Source of the DNA: Thermohalobaculum sp039180675
GTDB lineage: Bacteria; Pseudomonadota; Alphaproteobacteria; Rhodobacterales; Rhodobacteraceae
Direction of reading: 5' to 3'
Length of the DNA: 64,000 nt
NCBI GenBank assembly: GCA_039180675.1
Contig: JBCDDC010000009.1
Span: forward strand, 62,001-126,000
Shown here piece by piece: positions 16,794 through 26,013 of this stretch; position 1 is the stretch's first letter; every line of letters begins with the position of its first letter. The notes below the pieces were generated by a model. The model had not been told where the DNA came from and ran no database searches. It saw only the letters and a list, made by a program, of their open reading frames with translations. The translations under genes were made by a program, and so were the position numbers.

Positions 16794-17585
16794 ATGACGG
16801 ACTCCGCCCAGATGGAAGAGCAATCCCAGTTCGAAGGACAGGTGCCGGGTGTGGCCCCGCAGACCAACAAGGGCGGTGCTCCGGCGTACTTCTCGGCCTG
16901 GGATCTGCACGCCTACTACGGCGAGAGCTACATCGTGCAGGGCGTCAGTTTCGACATCCGTGAAGGGGAGATCGTGGCCCTTCTCGGCCGCAATGGCGCC
17001 GGCAAGACCTCGACGCTCAGAACGATTGCGCGGCTCGACGATCCCATGCTGACCCACGGCGAGATCTGGCTCGACCACAAGCCGCTTCACGAGATGAAGA
17101 GCCATCAGGCAGCCCGGCTCGGGATCGGCTTGGTGCCGGAGGATCGCCGGATCATCCAGGGTTTGACTGTGGAAGAGAACCTACAACTCGCCCAGATCGC
17201 GGAACCGGTGGGCTGGTCGCTGGACCGGATCTACGAGCTATTTCCGCGCCTTGGCGAGCGTCGCCGTCAGGAGGGCACGACCCTTTCCGGCGGCGAGCAG
17301 CAGATGCTGGCGATCAGCCGCGCGCTTGCCAGGGACGTCAAGCTCCTCCTGCTCGATGAACCCTATGAGGGTCTCGCACCGGTTATTGTGCAGGAGATCG
17401 AGAAGACTCTGGAGCAGATCAAGCAACTCGGCATGACGACCGTGCTGGTGGAACAGAACGCAATTGCCGCGCTGCACCTCGCGGACCGTGCCATTATCCT
17501 CGACATGGGTCAGGTCGTGTTCGACGGCACTGCGCAGGAGGTGCTAGACAACGCGGAACTGCGTCAGGAGTACCTTGCGATCTAA
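16794..17585 (+). CDS. livF: ABC transporter ATP-binding protein (LivF family)
   Basis: A 263-residue ATPase with an unusual 30-residue polar N-terminal extension before the ABC core. The core has Walker A GRNGAGKTST, signature LSGGEQQML, Walker B LLLLDEPYEGLAP and switch region VLVEQNAIAAL. RLGIGLVPEDRRIIQGLTV is the LivF-type Q-loop region. It is the last gene of the operon and is followed within 25 bases by a strong terminator. Partner of the LivG homologue. Confidence 0.93.
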   Translation: MTDSAQMEEQSQFEGQVPGVAPQTNKGGAPAYFSAWDLHAYYGESYIVQGVSFDIREGEIVALLGRNGAGKTSTLRTIARLDDPMLTHGEIWLDHKPLHEMKSHQAARLGIGLVPEDRRIIQGLTVEENLQLAQIAEPVGWSLDRIYELFPRLGERRRQEGTTLSGGEQQMLAISRALARDVKLLLLDEPYEGLAPVIVQEIEKTLEQIKQLGMTTVLVEQNAIAALHLADRAIILDMGQVVFDGTAQEVLDNAELRQEYLAI

Positions 17586-17608
17586 GGAGCAGATCAAACG
17601 ATCGTCTC

Positions 17609-17634
17609 AAGGGCCGCGGTAGCGGCCCTTTTTG
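17609..17634 (+). terminator. Rho-independent terminator of the Liv-type operon
   Basis: AAGGGCCGC (17609-17617) pairs with GCGGCCCTT (17622-17630) around a GGTA loop, followed by a T-run to 17633 and further Ts beyond. This is a textbook intrinsic terminator 24 bases after the last stop codon of the transporter operon. Confidence 0.9.
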
Positions 17635-17771
17635 TTTTCCGCCGGAGTTTTGTGCCCAGCGCGTTCTACGATGAGAAAAGAAACACTTCAGGATGTTGGG
17701 TTCAGCTTCTATTAACCGTCAAGATATAGTTTGAAGCTCGACATCTTGATCAGCGACACCTGGACAACACT

Positions 17772-18032
17772 ATGGCCAAAGACATGCCCAGCAACCGACC
17801 GCCGCATGCAACAGACGATCTCGCGAGCGAGCGCTGCGGGGACCTGCTCCGCCACGTTGTCCTTCCCGCAGGGAACCTGAAATCCGCGCTCACCGACTAC
17901 ATAGCCACGCATCGCGCAGGGCTTGATGATCAGACCTTGATGGTCTTGCGGGCGACGCAGGATGTCTTGGACGACATCTCCCGCAAAGGCCGCGCGATCG
18001 CGAGCGATGAGATGAAGGGAATGCCCCGCTAA
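17772..18032 (+). CDS. Small hypothetical protein
   Basis: An 86-residue, probably cytoplasmic protein with no membrane helix or signal. I do not recognise a family. The second half looks helical (TLMVLRATQDVLDDISRKG). No strong ribosome site is visible before the ATG at 17772; a second in-frame ATG at 17784 is possible. It stands alone between the Liv-type terminator and the convergent TetR gene, with which its stop overlaps (CTAA at 18029-18032). Codon use resembles the neighbouring genes, which supports a real gene. Confidence 0.55.
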   Translation: MAKDMPSNRPPHATDDLASERCGDLLRHVVLPAGNLKSALTDYIATHRAGLDDQTLMVLRATQDVLDDISRKGRAIASDEMKGMPR

Positions 18033-18658
18033 CCGCCGCGCCCAGGTGCACGCAGCCCGTTCAGCGACAGGCTGAGAACCTCCCGAAGGTCATCCATGAT
18101 CATCGACTGATCATGCCAGGCGACCAAGGCCTGGGGCATCCAGAAGCCGGTCGTTGAAAGCAGGAGGGTCCATCCGTCGTGATCCGGATCGGTGCTGACG
18201 AATATTCCCTCCCGCGCGCCCTCTGCAACGAGATCGCTCACGATCCAGCGCAGGAACTGACGCTGCGCTTCCATCAGTTGCCCGCCCTCTGAGTCCTCGA
18301 TCACGAACTCCGCTAGCTCGAAGATGCGGGGGTTTCCATCCATCGTATCGACCAGATATGCGACACCAGCCGTGATAGTCGCGCGTAACCGGTCGGCGGC
18401 ATTGCCCACAGTCTCGGCCCGCGCTTCGAGCATGCGCTGCGCCTGGTGTTCGAAATAGTTGTGAACGACCGCAATGCCGATCGCCTGCTTCGAACGGAAG
18501 AACCGGTAGATGTTCCCCGTCGACATCGAACAGGCCTTCGCGATATCGCCGACGGAGGTCTTGGAGAACCCGTAGTGACCGAACAGCGTCTCCGCCTGCT
18601 CCCTGATCAGGCGCTTCGTCTCGGATATCTGCGGGTTCGTATCTGCGGGGCTCAGCAT
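18029..18658 (-). CDS. TetR family transcriptional regulator
   Basis: A 209-residue TetR repressor. The start is at MLSPADTN (18656-18658). The helix-turn-helix spans about residues 15-60 (AETLFGHYGFSKTSVGDIAK, then STGNIYRFF), followed by an all-helical ligand domain. It is the third gene of the RND operon, seven bases after the outer-membrane protein stop. It very likely represses that operon through the palindrome at 23088-23121. The ligand is unknown; a lipid or other amphiphile exported by the RND protein is inference. Confidence 0.92.
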   Translation of the reverse strand: MLSPADTNPQISETKRLIREQAETLFGHYGFSKTSVGDIAKACSMSTGNIYRFFRSKQAIGIAVVHNYFEHQAQRMLEARAETVGNAADRLRATITAGVAYLVDTMDGNPRIFELAEFVIEDSEGGQLMEAQRQFLRWIVSDLVAEGAREGIFVSTDPDHDGWTLLLSTTGFWMPQALVAWHDQSMIMDDLREVLSLSLNGLRAPGRGG

Positions 18659-18665
18659 GATGGAC

Positions 18666-19910
18666 TCAGAAAAACCATCGCAGCTTAGCACGAACAAAGC
18701 TGTCATCTGCAAATGCGCCGGCAAAACTGCTGTCATTCTGGTTCAAGAGCCCGACGGCCTCGATCTCGACCTTGAAGGCACTGCCGATCCGGCGCTCGGC
18801 CTCGAGGCGGAGCGAGACGGCGCCGTCGTCGATGTCGATGGCCGAGGTCAGCAGCACCGCCGTGTCCTGCGGGTCGTTCAGGGTCAGGCGTGCGCCCGCA
18901 ATCGCGTCGTTCTGAAATGCGGTCAGGGCCACATCGCTCCGGTCATCAAAGGCATATTCCCCGATCAAACCAACATCGGCGTTGGTCTCGAAGACGCCGA
19001 AGAACGTGTGTTCGAAGCCGCCGGTCGCCGACCAGAAGTTGTTGACCCCGCCGGTCGCATCCCGCTGCCCCTCACGAAGGATGCTCTCGAATTTCCAGAG
19101 CGTTGCGTCGGTTGTGTATTGCAGATCCACCCCGACCTGCGTGATCCGTGAATAGACAGGCTGCAAAATCTCGCCGTCGAAAAAGAAGGACGGATCGCGC
19201 GACAGGCCGTGGAAGGCAGAGAGACCCAAATCGACATCTCCAAACACGGCAGAGTATCTAAGCGCAAACGAGGTCGTCCACTCCTCCGCATCTGTCTCGA
19301 AGATTGGCAGCGCCGTGTTCACCGGAACAGCGAAGCGCAGCCGCCCATCAGCTCCGGGGAACGTGCGCTCTCGAAAGAAGGGGAGAACGAAGGCGGAGAA
19401 CTCGCCAAAATCGCTCAGATAGGCCGCGCGCAGCATCGGCTGGCCCAGCCGGTCCTCGTCGTCGATATCCTCGACCTGGTCGGTCTGGTTGATGATGTCG
19501 ACGAGATGGACAACCTCGGTCTTGCCCCAGAACACGGTGTCGGCCCCAAAGGTGAAGGACCAGTCATCGACGACATAGTCGAACTTTGCCTCGCGGATGT
19601 CGAAATGCGTGCGGCGGTCGTCCGCACTGTCGGCCCGCGCGAAGGGGGTCAGGCGAAATATCAGGTCGCCATCCAGCCACTCGGCCAGAAGCGTCGCCTC
19701 GCCTGCGACGGAGATCGAGTTGCTGTCCTGCTCGGGGAACTGGGGCGGTTCGAAGAAGCCGGTGCCTTCGAGCTCCAGCTCCCCCGTCAGCTCCCAGAAC
19801 TCCGGTGTCAGTTCGGAGCCGTGGGCCGGCAGGGCGGCGAGCAGCACGGCACTAACGAGACTGTTTCTGCAACCGGTTCTGGTCAAAATCCCGCTCCGAA
19901 AGCTCGACAC
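18666..19910 (-). CDS. Predicted outer-membrane beta-barrel protein of the RND operon
   Basis: A 414-residue protein with an N-terminal signal peptide (hydrophobic core LVSAVLLAALPAHGS), many alternating-hydrophobic stretches and a terminal ...RAKLRWFF; an aromatic last residue is the classic barrel-assembly signal. I do not recognise a named family with certainty; it resembles large barrels encoded beside MMPL-type exporters. The ATG at 19908-19910 overlaps the end of the RND gene by 59 bases. The hydrophobic core starts just at the RND stop, so a later start would lose the signal peptide. It probably provides the outer-membrane step of the exporter. Confidence 0.8.
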   Translation of the reverse strand: MSSFRSGILTRTGCRNSLVSAVLLAALPAHGSELTPEFWELTGELELEGTGFFEPPQFPEQDSNSISVAGEATLLAEWLDGDLIFRLTPFARADSADDRRTHFDIREAKFDYVVDDWSFTFGADTVFWGKTEVVHLVDIINQTDQVEDIDDEDRLGQPMLRAAYLSDFGEFSAFVLPFFRERTFPGADGRLRFAVPVNTALPIFETDAEEWTTSFALRYSAVFGDVDLGLSAFHGLSRDPSFFFDGEILQPVYSRITQVGVDLQYTTDATLWKFESILREGQRDATGGVNNFWSATGGFEHTFFGVFETNADVGLIGEYAFDDRSDVALTAFQNDAIAGARLTLNDPQDTAVLLTSAIDIDDGAVSLRLEAERRIGSAFKVEIEAVGLLNQNDSSFAGAFADDSFVRAKLRWFF

Positions 19911-22900
19911 CGAAATCGTAACTGGTCCAGACCAGATCGGTTTCCTTGCCGGTCTGCTTGTTTATCATCCGCATATGATCAGGACGCCAGTGCTTGTCGA
20001 GATACTTCTGGTAGCCTGTTGAAACCAAGATCTTTTCAAGATCACCGCGTCGGTTGAAGAATTCGACCTGATGCAACCGGTACTCGTCCTTGTCCAGCCA
20101 GCTTATCCGCCTCGAATAGCCTGATCTCGCGTTCACTGGATAGTTCTCGACCACGAAGCAAGTGAGCGAGGTATCCGTCGGGCAGGGCTCGTCGTGGAGC
20201 CATTTATAGGTGTAGTCATCAACCTCCTGGCTGCCGAGGTCCTCGAACGAGAACTCCGACGAGACGAACTTGCCGGTCCGGTTGGAGCTGGAGATGCGTT
20301 TTACCCGCTTGATCGCAGGCAGATAGAGCCACTGATCGTCATCTTCTGGTTCGACCTTGGCGTGAGTGAGCAGGCCAGTTCCCTTGATATCCCGCGGGCG
20401 GTCGAAGACGATGATCGCGAGATCGCCGAGATCACGCTGCTCCCGCTCGAAAACCATTTGGCGAAACTGGCGTTTGCTCTCGCGCCCCTGACGGTCGCGC
20501 AGGATCATCTCACCATCGACCATGAAGCCTCCGAAACCGAGATCCCGGCGGTCGGCCTCCTCGGCGATCTCTAGCCCTTTAGCCTCCGCGCTCTGAGCTT
20601 GGCTTTCGCTCGGCAGCAGAGTGCCCAGGCCGATCACTGCTCCGGCTACGGCAGAGACAGCGGTTGCGGCCTTCGCCGGTTCGCGGGCTTTGTCGAGCCA
20701 GATCAGCAGCGAGGGCAGGAGCAGGAAATCCGCGATCAATGCGAGGCTGATCGTCAGTGCAGTCAGCTTTGCCAGATCCCCATTCACGGCGAAACCAGAC
20801 TGCGCCAGGATCGAGAAGCCAGCAACTAGCCCGACCGTCGTTACGAACAAAGCCATTCCGACTGAGCGAAACGTGTAGCGCACTGCATCCTCCGCGCTGA
20901 GCCCGTGCCTGCGGGCCTTGAAGTACTTCGACAAGAAGTGAACCGTGTCGTCCACCACGATCCCGAGAGTTGCCGCCAGAACCACCGCAATCGCGAGCGT
21001 GACCGCCCCCACGCCATAGCCCCAGAGCCCGAACGCCATGAAGGCAGGGACAAGGTTCGGGATCAAGCTGATAAAGCCAATGCGCACGCTTCTGAGAGCA
21101 ATCATGATGATCGCCGAGATCAGGACGATGGCGATCAGGCTGCCAACCAGCATGGCCCGCACATCGCGATGCGAGATCAGGTTGAAGACATGCACGACCC
21201 CCGTCGGGGTCACCTGGCTGAGGCCGGGATTGCTCTCATTCCACGCGGTCTGGATCTGCGGCGTGTTCGCCTCGAGCCAGGTGCCCGCGCGTAGGGTCAG
21301 ATCGCGCATCTGGGCGGTTGTGACATTCGACATCCTGACCGACACCCGCATGATCTCGCGGTTGATGTCGATCTGATCGGTAAGGTCGAGCCCGTAGCCG
21401 AGGCTTAGTTCGTAGAGAAACAGGTACTGGCTCGCCTCGTCGCGGCTGTCTGGCAGGCGGTAGAAGGCCGGGTCGTCGCCGTGCATGTTCATGTTGAGCC
21501 GCTTAAACGTGTCCGTCAGCACAGTCACGCTGGTGACTTCCGGCTGCTCCCGCAGCCAATCGGCGAAACCCGCGACCTCGGCCAGGAACGCCGGGTTGTT
21601 GATGCCCTCAGTCTCGCCGGAGGGCAGCGGAAAATCGAGAACATTCACGCCGGTCAGCCGGTCCTCGGTAAAATCGGTGTCGACCCGAAACGCATAGCGC
21701 TCGTCGAAATAGCGCAGGAAGTCGTCTTCGAGTTTGAGCTGGGTCATCCCCCAGCCAGCGAGGACGACCAGACATGTCATGCCTGGCAGGAGGATCCGGT
21801 ATCGCTCCACCACGAACTCGCTGATCCCGGCCATGAGCTGGCTCGACAGGGCAGGGGTTGTCTTGCGCCGGATCGGCAGGAAAGTCACCAGCGCCGGCAA
21901 CAGCGTGAGGTTGAAGAACATCGACGCGAGGATGCCGCCCGCCACCAGATTGCCAAGCTCGCGGAATGGTGGCGAGATCGAGAAGTTCAGCGTCAAAAAC
22001 CCGACCGCCGTGGTCGTGCATGCAATGACGATCGCGCCGAAGTGTTCGGCAAGGGCGCAGCGCATCCATTCCTTACGATCCGGGGTCTGGACCATGTGCT
22101 GACGCGCCGCCGCGAGGATATGCACCGCTGAAGCAACGGCCAGCGTCATGATGTAGAGCGGCGCGAGCACCGTCACGGTATTCAGCGAGGTGCCCATCCA
22201 GCCAAGGACGCCCAGACCGCAAGCGGCCGAAAGAACGATGATCAGAAGTGCTGCGAGGGTCCCGAAGACCGACCCGATCGCGAGGCCGACGATGATCAGG
22301 ATCGTCGCGAACATAGGCCCGACCAGCGTTTGCGCATCCTGCTGGCCTGAGGTCGCGAAGGTGTTGTTGATCATCACACCGCCGGTCAGGCGCAGCGTGA
22401 CGCCCGCGTGCGCCGCCTCGATGTCGGCCTTGAGCTTCTGCGCCTCCTCGGCGATCAGGGGAACCTCGGCTATCGGGTCGGTGCGAGGCAGTTCGAAACG
22501 GACCTGAACCATCGTGGTCGCGCCATCGGCAGCGACCATCGAATTGACCAGTTCGATCTTATTGAGCGCGATCGCGCGCGCTTCAACCGCGCCTGCGCTG
22601 GTGACGGATGCAGGGTCGGGGACGAGATCGCGCACGATCAATTCGTCGCCCTCGGCATAGGTATGCTGGTGGTTGGTGATCGAGTCGACCCTGCGCACAA
22701 ATGGCAGGAGCCATGCGCGTTCGGTGATCTCGCCTATCAGCGCGAGCGTCTGAGGTTCAAAGACATCCCGGTTCTCGAGGTCGAGGACGATCATCAGGTT
22801 GTCGTCGCGCACGAAGGTCGCTTCGAACCGGTCGAGCGCCTGCCGGTCCGGGTTTTCCGGTGCGAAGAAGACCCGCGCCGTCGGGTTCAGCGGAACGATC

Positions 22901-23025
22901 TGATCGATCCGGGCAATGGCAACGGTGACAAGCGCAATGCTCAGAAAAATCCAGAGCCAGCGCAGTCTGACGATCCGTTCGGCAATCCATCGTGATGTTG
23001 GTGATGCCGTTGAAAGGTTGGTCAT
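19852..23025 (-). CDS. RND/MMPL-family exporter fused to a periplasmic LolA-like lipoprotein-sorting domain
   Basis: A 1057-residue fusion. Residues 1 to about 780 form an HAE3/MMPL-type RND transporter: two repeats of one helix, a large periplasmic loop and five helices, with the conserved intramembrane motif GIVVDDTVHF. Next comes a hydrophobic stretch (AVSAVAGAVIGLGTLLP) ending SESQAQS that looks like a signal peptide. The last roughly 244 residues (19855-20586) match the outer-membrane lipoprotein-sorting (LolA-like) family usually encoded separately beside such exporters. I chose the ATG at 23023-23025 (MTNLSTASP); a TTG at 23076 is upstream. It is first in an operon with a barrel and a TetR gene, and likely moves a lipid-like molecule across the periplasm. 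Confidence 0.88.
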   Translation of the reverse strand: MTNLSTASPTSRWIAERIVRLRWLWIFLSIALVTVAIARIDQIVPLNPTARVFFAPENPDRQALDRFEATFVRDDNLMIVLDLENRDVFEPQTLALIGEITERAWLLPFVRRVDSITNHQHTYAEGDELIVRDLVPDPASVTSAGAVEARAIALNKIELVNSMVAADGATTMVQVRFELPRTDPIAEVPLIAEEAQKLKADIEAAHAGVTLRLTGGVMINNTFATSGQQDAQTLVGPMFATILIIVGLAIGSVFGTLAALLIIVLSAACGLGVLGWMGTSLNTVTVLAPLYIMTLAVASAVHILAAARQHMVQTPDRKEWMRCALAEHFGAIVIACTTTAVGFLTLNFSISPPFRELGNLVAGGILASMFFNLTLLPALVTFLPIRRKTTPALSSQLMAGISEFVVERYRILLPGMTCLVVLAGWGMTQLKLEDDFLRYFDERYAFRVDTDFTEDRLTGVNVLDFPLPSGETEGINNPAFLAEVAGFADWLREQPEVTSVTVLTDTFKRLNMNMHGDDPAFYRLPDSRDEASQYLFLYELSLGYGLDLTDQIDINREIMRVSVRMSNVTTAQMRDLTLRAGTWLEANTPQIQTAWNESNPGLSQVTPTGVVHVFNLISHRDVRAMLVGSLIAIVLISAIIMIALRSVRIGFISLIPNLVPAFMAFGLWGYGVGAVTLAIAVVLAATLGIVVDDTVHFLSKYFKARRHGLSAEDAVRYTFRSVGMALFVTTVGLVAGFSILAQSGFAVNGDLAKLTALTISLALIADFLLLPSLLIWLDKAREPAKAATAVSAVAGAVIGLGTLLPSESQAQSAEAKGLEIAEEADRRDLGFGGFMVDGEMILRDRQGRESKRQFRQMVFEREQRDLGDLAIIVFDRPRDIKGTGLLTHAKVEPEDDDQWLYLPAIKRVKRISSSNRTGKFVSSEFSFEDLGSQEVDDYTYKWLHDEPCPTDTSLTCFVVENYPVNARSGYSRRISWLDKDEYRLHQVEFFNRRGDLEKILVSTGYQKYLDKHWRPDHMRMINKQTGKETDLVWTSYDFGVELSERDFDQNRLQKQSR

Positions 23026-23087
23026 AGGAAGTCTCGTAAAGGAAACCGTGGGTTGACTGAACGCGGCCAGACTCAATCTGTCAACAC

Positions 23088-23121
23088 GAAGGATGAATCT
23101 TTTCGAAAATATTCATTCTTC
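23088..23121. promoter_or_regulatory. 34-bp palindrome, likely TetR operator
   Basis: A 34-base inverted repeat centred at 23104/23105. The core ATGAATC-TTTTCGAAAA-TATTCAT (23093-23116) has one mismatched pair (23099/23110), and the flanks GAAG/CTTC at 23088-23091 and 23118-23121 pair perfectly beyond one more mismatch. It lies 63 bases upstream of the RND start and 102 bases upstream of ltnD. A TetR regulator ends the RND operon, so autoregulation is the simplest reading. Confidence 0.7.
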
Positions 23122-23222
23122 AGTCTGGAAATCGCACAGCGGCTTCTGGAATTGACAGCGGCGGGGGAAGCAAGAACAACAAATCTGTAAAACAACAAAA
23201 CGATAGCAGAAGAGGGGATGGT

Positions 23223-24125
23223 GTGTCACAGGCAAATTCCGTTGGTGTCATCGGCCTTGGCTCGATGGGCTCTGGGATCGCGCAATCGCTTCTTCGTGCA
23301 GGTTTCAAAACGCACGGGGCGGATGCGAACCCATCGAGGGAAGAGGCTCTGCGACGTGAGGGCGGCGCAGACGAGCCACCTGTCGCAGCCGCTGCTTCGC
23401 TTTCGGCCGTGGTCATCGTTGTCCTCAATGCGGCGCAGACCGAGGCCGTGCTTTTCGGCGAAACCGGGATTTCGCCCAAGCTCAAGCCAGGTTCGGTCGT
23501 GATTGCCTGCCCAACCGTGCCGCCTGAGTTCGCACGAGAGATGGCAGCCCGGTGCGCGGCACACGATCTTCACTATCTGGATGCCCCGATCTCGGGAGGG
23601 TCGGTAAAGGCGGCGCAGGGCGCGCTCTCTGTGATGGCATCCGGGTCGGAAGAGGCCTTTGCAGCGGCGCGGCCGGTGCTTGATGCGATCGCCGAGACGG
23701 TCTTCGAGCTTGGTGACGCGCCGGGGCAGGGGTCCGCTCTCAAGATCATCAACCAGCTCCTCGCCGGGACCCATATCGCCGCTATGGCCGAGGCGATCAC
23801 CTTCGGGATGACCCAGGGCGTCGATCCGGCGACCACTGTCGATGTCATTGGCAAATGCGCCGGGCAAAGCTGGATGTTCGACAATCGCGGCCCGCATATC
23901 GTGAAGGGTGACTACACCCCGCATTCGGCGGTCGACATCTGGCTGAAGGATCTGGGCATCGTGCTCGATGTCGCGCGGGCGGCAAAGTTCTCCGCCCCGC
24001 TGACCGCCACGGCGCTGGCTCAATTCACGGCCGCCTCTGGGTCTGGCCTTGGTGGCGAGGACGACGCAGCGGTGGCAAAGGTCTACGCCCGAAACGCCGG
24101 TTTGACGCTGCCGGGAGAGAGCTGA
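23223..24125 (+). CDS. ltnD: L-threonate dehydrogenase (3-hydroxyisobutyrate dehydrogenase family)
   Basis: A 300-residue beta-hydroxyacid dehydrogenase with the NAD-binding motif GLGSMGSGIA, substrate motif DAPISGGSVKAAQG and catalytic Lys region KIINQLLAG. It oxidises L-threonate to 2-oxo-tetronate. Assignment to LtnD rather than another family member rests on the following otnK-otnC-otnI genes, which define the acid-sugar pathway; D-erythronate dehydrogenase (DenD) belongs to a different family. The start is GTG at 23223, after GAAGAGGGG. The stop overlaps otnK by one base (TGATG). Confidence 0.9.
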   Translation: MSQANSVGVIGLGSMGSGIAQSLLRAGFKTHGADANPSREEALRREGGADEPPVAAAASLSAVVIVVLNAAQTEAVLFGETGISPKLKPGSVVIACPTVPPEFAREMAARCAAHDLHYLDAPISGGSVKAAQGALSVMASGSEEAFAAARPVLDAIAETVFELGDAPGQGSALKIINQLLAGTHIAAMAEAITFGMTQGVDPATTVDVIGKCAGQSWMFDNRGPHIVKGDYTPHSAVDIWLKDLGIVLDVARAAKFSAPLTATALAQFTAASGSGLGGEDDAAVAKVYARNAGLTLPGES

Positions 24126-25360
24126 TGCTGCTCGGCTGCATTGGCGATGATTTCACCGGCTCCTCGGATCTCGGCAACACGCTGGCGAAGGAGGGGATGC
24201 GAACGGTCCTCTATGGCGGCGTGCCCGAGGAGGCCGCCGCGCCCGAGGTGGAGGCCGGGGTGGTCGCCCTGAAATCCCGGACGATCCCGGTCGCGGAGGC
24301 GGTCTCGCAATCCCTCGCGGTGCTCGACTGGCTCGAGGCGCAGGGCTGCCAGCAATACCTCTTCAAGTACTGCTCGACCTTCGATTCAACGCCACAGGGC
24401 AACATCGGCCCGGTCGCCGAGGCATTGGCCGAGCGGCTTTTGGCGCAATCCGTCATCGTCTGCCCGGCCTTTCCCGGTACCGGGCGATCAGTCTATCAGG
24501 GCCATCTCTTCGTCAACGACCGGCTCTTGAACGAGTCGGGGATGGAGGCGCACCCCCTGACGCCGATGACCGACGCGGATCTGCGCCGCTGGCTCGCGCC
24601 CCAGACCAGCCTGTCCGTCGGCCATGTGCCCGCCGCGACCGTCTTCCAGGGCGCCGAGGCCATCCGCAAGGCCCTGACGCGGGCCAAGGAGCGGCTGCTT
24701 GTGGTCGATGCAATCCGCGATGAGGATCTCCACGCCATCGGCACCGCCGCCTCGGACCTCCCGCTTCTGACCGGCGGGTCTGGGATCGCGATGGGCCTGC
24801 CCGCGAACTTCCGTCAAAAGGGTCTGGTCGACAGCAACCCGCCCGCCTGGCATGGCGAAGACGGTCCCTGCGCGATCCTCTCCGGCTCCTGCTCCACCGC
24901 CACCCGCGGCCAGATCGCCCGGCACAAAACCCGCCATCCCACCATGGAGATTTCCGCCGATGCGGTGATGAGCGGCGAGGTCTCGGCCGAGACCGTCGCG
25001 AGTTGGATCCTCGCGACCTCTGGCCTGCCACTCGCCTACACCTCCGCCGATCCGGAGACGGTCGCCGAGGCCCAGCAGACGTTTGGCCGCGATGCCGTCG
25101 CAACCCGGATCGAGGCGCTCTTCGCCGATACCGCGCGGATCCTCTGCGACCGCGGCGTGCGCCGCCTGATCGCCGCGGGTGGGGAGACCTCGGGCGCCGT
25201 GGTCGAGGGGCTCGGCATCTCGACCATGGAGATCGGGCCCGAGATCGACCCAGGCGTGCCCGCGATCCGCGCAACCGGCCGCCCCCTCACCCTCGCCCTC
25301 AAGTCCGGCAATTTTGGCGGCGAGGATTTCTTCGAGAAAGCCGCTGGAGTGCTCTCATGA
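24125..25360 (+). CDS. otnK: 3-oxo-tetronate 4-kinase (DUF1537 four-carbon acid sugar kinase)
   Basis: A 411-residue acid-sugar kinase. The N-terminal substrate domain has CIGDDFTGSSDLGNTLA, KYCSTFDSTPQGNIG and FPGTGRSVYQGHLFV; the C-terminal ATP-binding domain has LSGSCSTATRGQIA and AAGGETSGAVVEGLG. It phosphorylates 3-oxo-tetronate to the 4-phosphate. It overlaps ltnD by one base and otnC by four (ATGA), so the operon is tightly coupled. Length and motifs are normal for the family. A long antisense reading frame across this gene is a high-GC artefact. Confidence 0.93.
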   Translation: MLLGCIGDDFTGSSDLGNTLAKEGMRTVLYGGVPEEAAAPEVEAGVVALKSRTIPVAEAVSQSLAVLDWLEAQGCQQYLFKYCSTFDSTPQGNIGPVAEALAERLLAQSVIVCPAFPGTGRSVYQGHLFVNDRLLNESGMEAHPLTPMTDADLRRWLAPQTSLSVGHVPAATVFQGAEAIRKALTRAKERLLVVDAIRDEDLHAIGTAASDLPLLTGGSGIAMGLPANFRQKGLVDSNPPAWHGEDGPCAILSGSCSTATRGQIARHKTRHPTMEISADAVMSGEVSAETVASWILATSGLPLAYTSADPETVAEAQQTFGRDAVATRIEALFADTARILCDRGVRRLIAAGGETSGAVVEGLGISTMEIGPEIDPGVPAIRATGRPLTLALKSGNFGGEDFFEKAAGVLS

Positions 25361-26001
25361 CCGAGGCCACGCTCCGTGAGACCATCTGCCGCTTCGCCGC
25401 CTCGCTGTTCGAGCGTGGCCTCACCGGCGGCTCCTCGGGCAACATCTCGGCGCGGACCGGGGATGGCGGGCTCCTCGTCACGCCCACCGGCTCCAGCTTC
25501 GCCACGCTCGACCCCGCAAGCCTCAGCCGCTTCGACGCCGATGGTCGGCAAACGGGTGGCGACAAACCGACCAAGGAGATGCCGCTCCATACCGCGTTCT
25601 ACGAAACCCGACGGAATACGGGCGCTGTCGTGCATCTCCACCCGACGTACTCCGTCGCACTCTCCATGCTGCCTGACATCGATCCGGACAATGTCCTGCC
25701 GCCGCTGACAGCCTATTCGATCATGCGGCTCGGCAAGGTGAAGCTGCTCCCCCATTTCCGGCCGGGCGATCCGGCGATGGGCGATGCGATCCGCGACCTC
25801 GCGGGCAAACGCGCCGCCGTTCTGCTCGCCAATCACGGGCCGGTCGTCGCCGCGAAGGATCTCGAGACGGCTGTCTACGCGATGGAGGAGCTGGAAGAGA
25901 CCGCGAAACTCGCGCTCGTCACCCGCGGCATGCAGCCGATCGGACTGACCGAGGCGCAGATCCGCGATGTCGTGACCACCTTCGAGGTCGATTGGGACTG
26001 A
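25357..26001 (+). CDS. otnC: 3-oxo-tetronate 4-phosphate decarboxylase (class II aldolase family)
   Basis: A 214-residue class II aldolase-fold enzyme: GSSGNISAR phosphate-binding loop, VTPTGSSF, zinc ligands in HLHPTYSVALS and a further His in ANHGPVVAA. It decarboxylates 3-oxo-tetronate 4-phosphate to dihydroxyacetone phosphate, which enters glycolysis. I placed the start at the ATG overlapping the otnK stop; a frame open from 25003 is longer but runs through otnK. It is followed after 12 bases by otnI. Confidence 0.92.
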   Translation: MTEATLRETICRFAASLFERGLTGGSSGNISARTGDGGLLVTPTGSSFATLDPASLSRFDADGRQTGGDKPTKEMPLHTAFYETRRNTGAVVHLHPTYSVALSMLPDIDPDNVLPPLTAYSIMRLGKVKLLPHFRPGDPAMGDAIRDLAGKRAAVLLANHGPVVAAKDLETAVYAMEELEETAKLALVTRGMQPIGLTEAQIRDVVTTFEVDWD

Positions 26002-26013
26002 AAGGACAGGCAG

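Noticed and set aside
23152..23180. TTGACA followed 17 bases later by AACAAC as a promoter for ltnD
   Set aside because: The -10 match is too poor to support a promoter call; the -35 hexamer alone is weak evidence.
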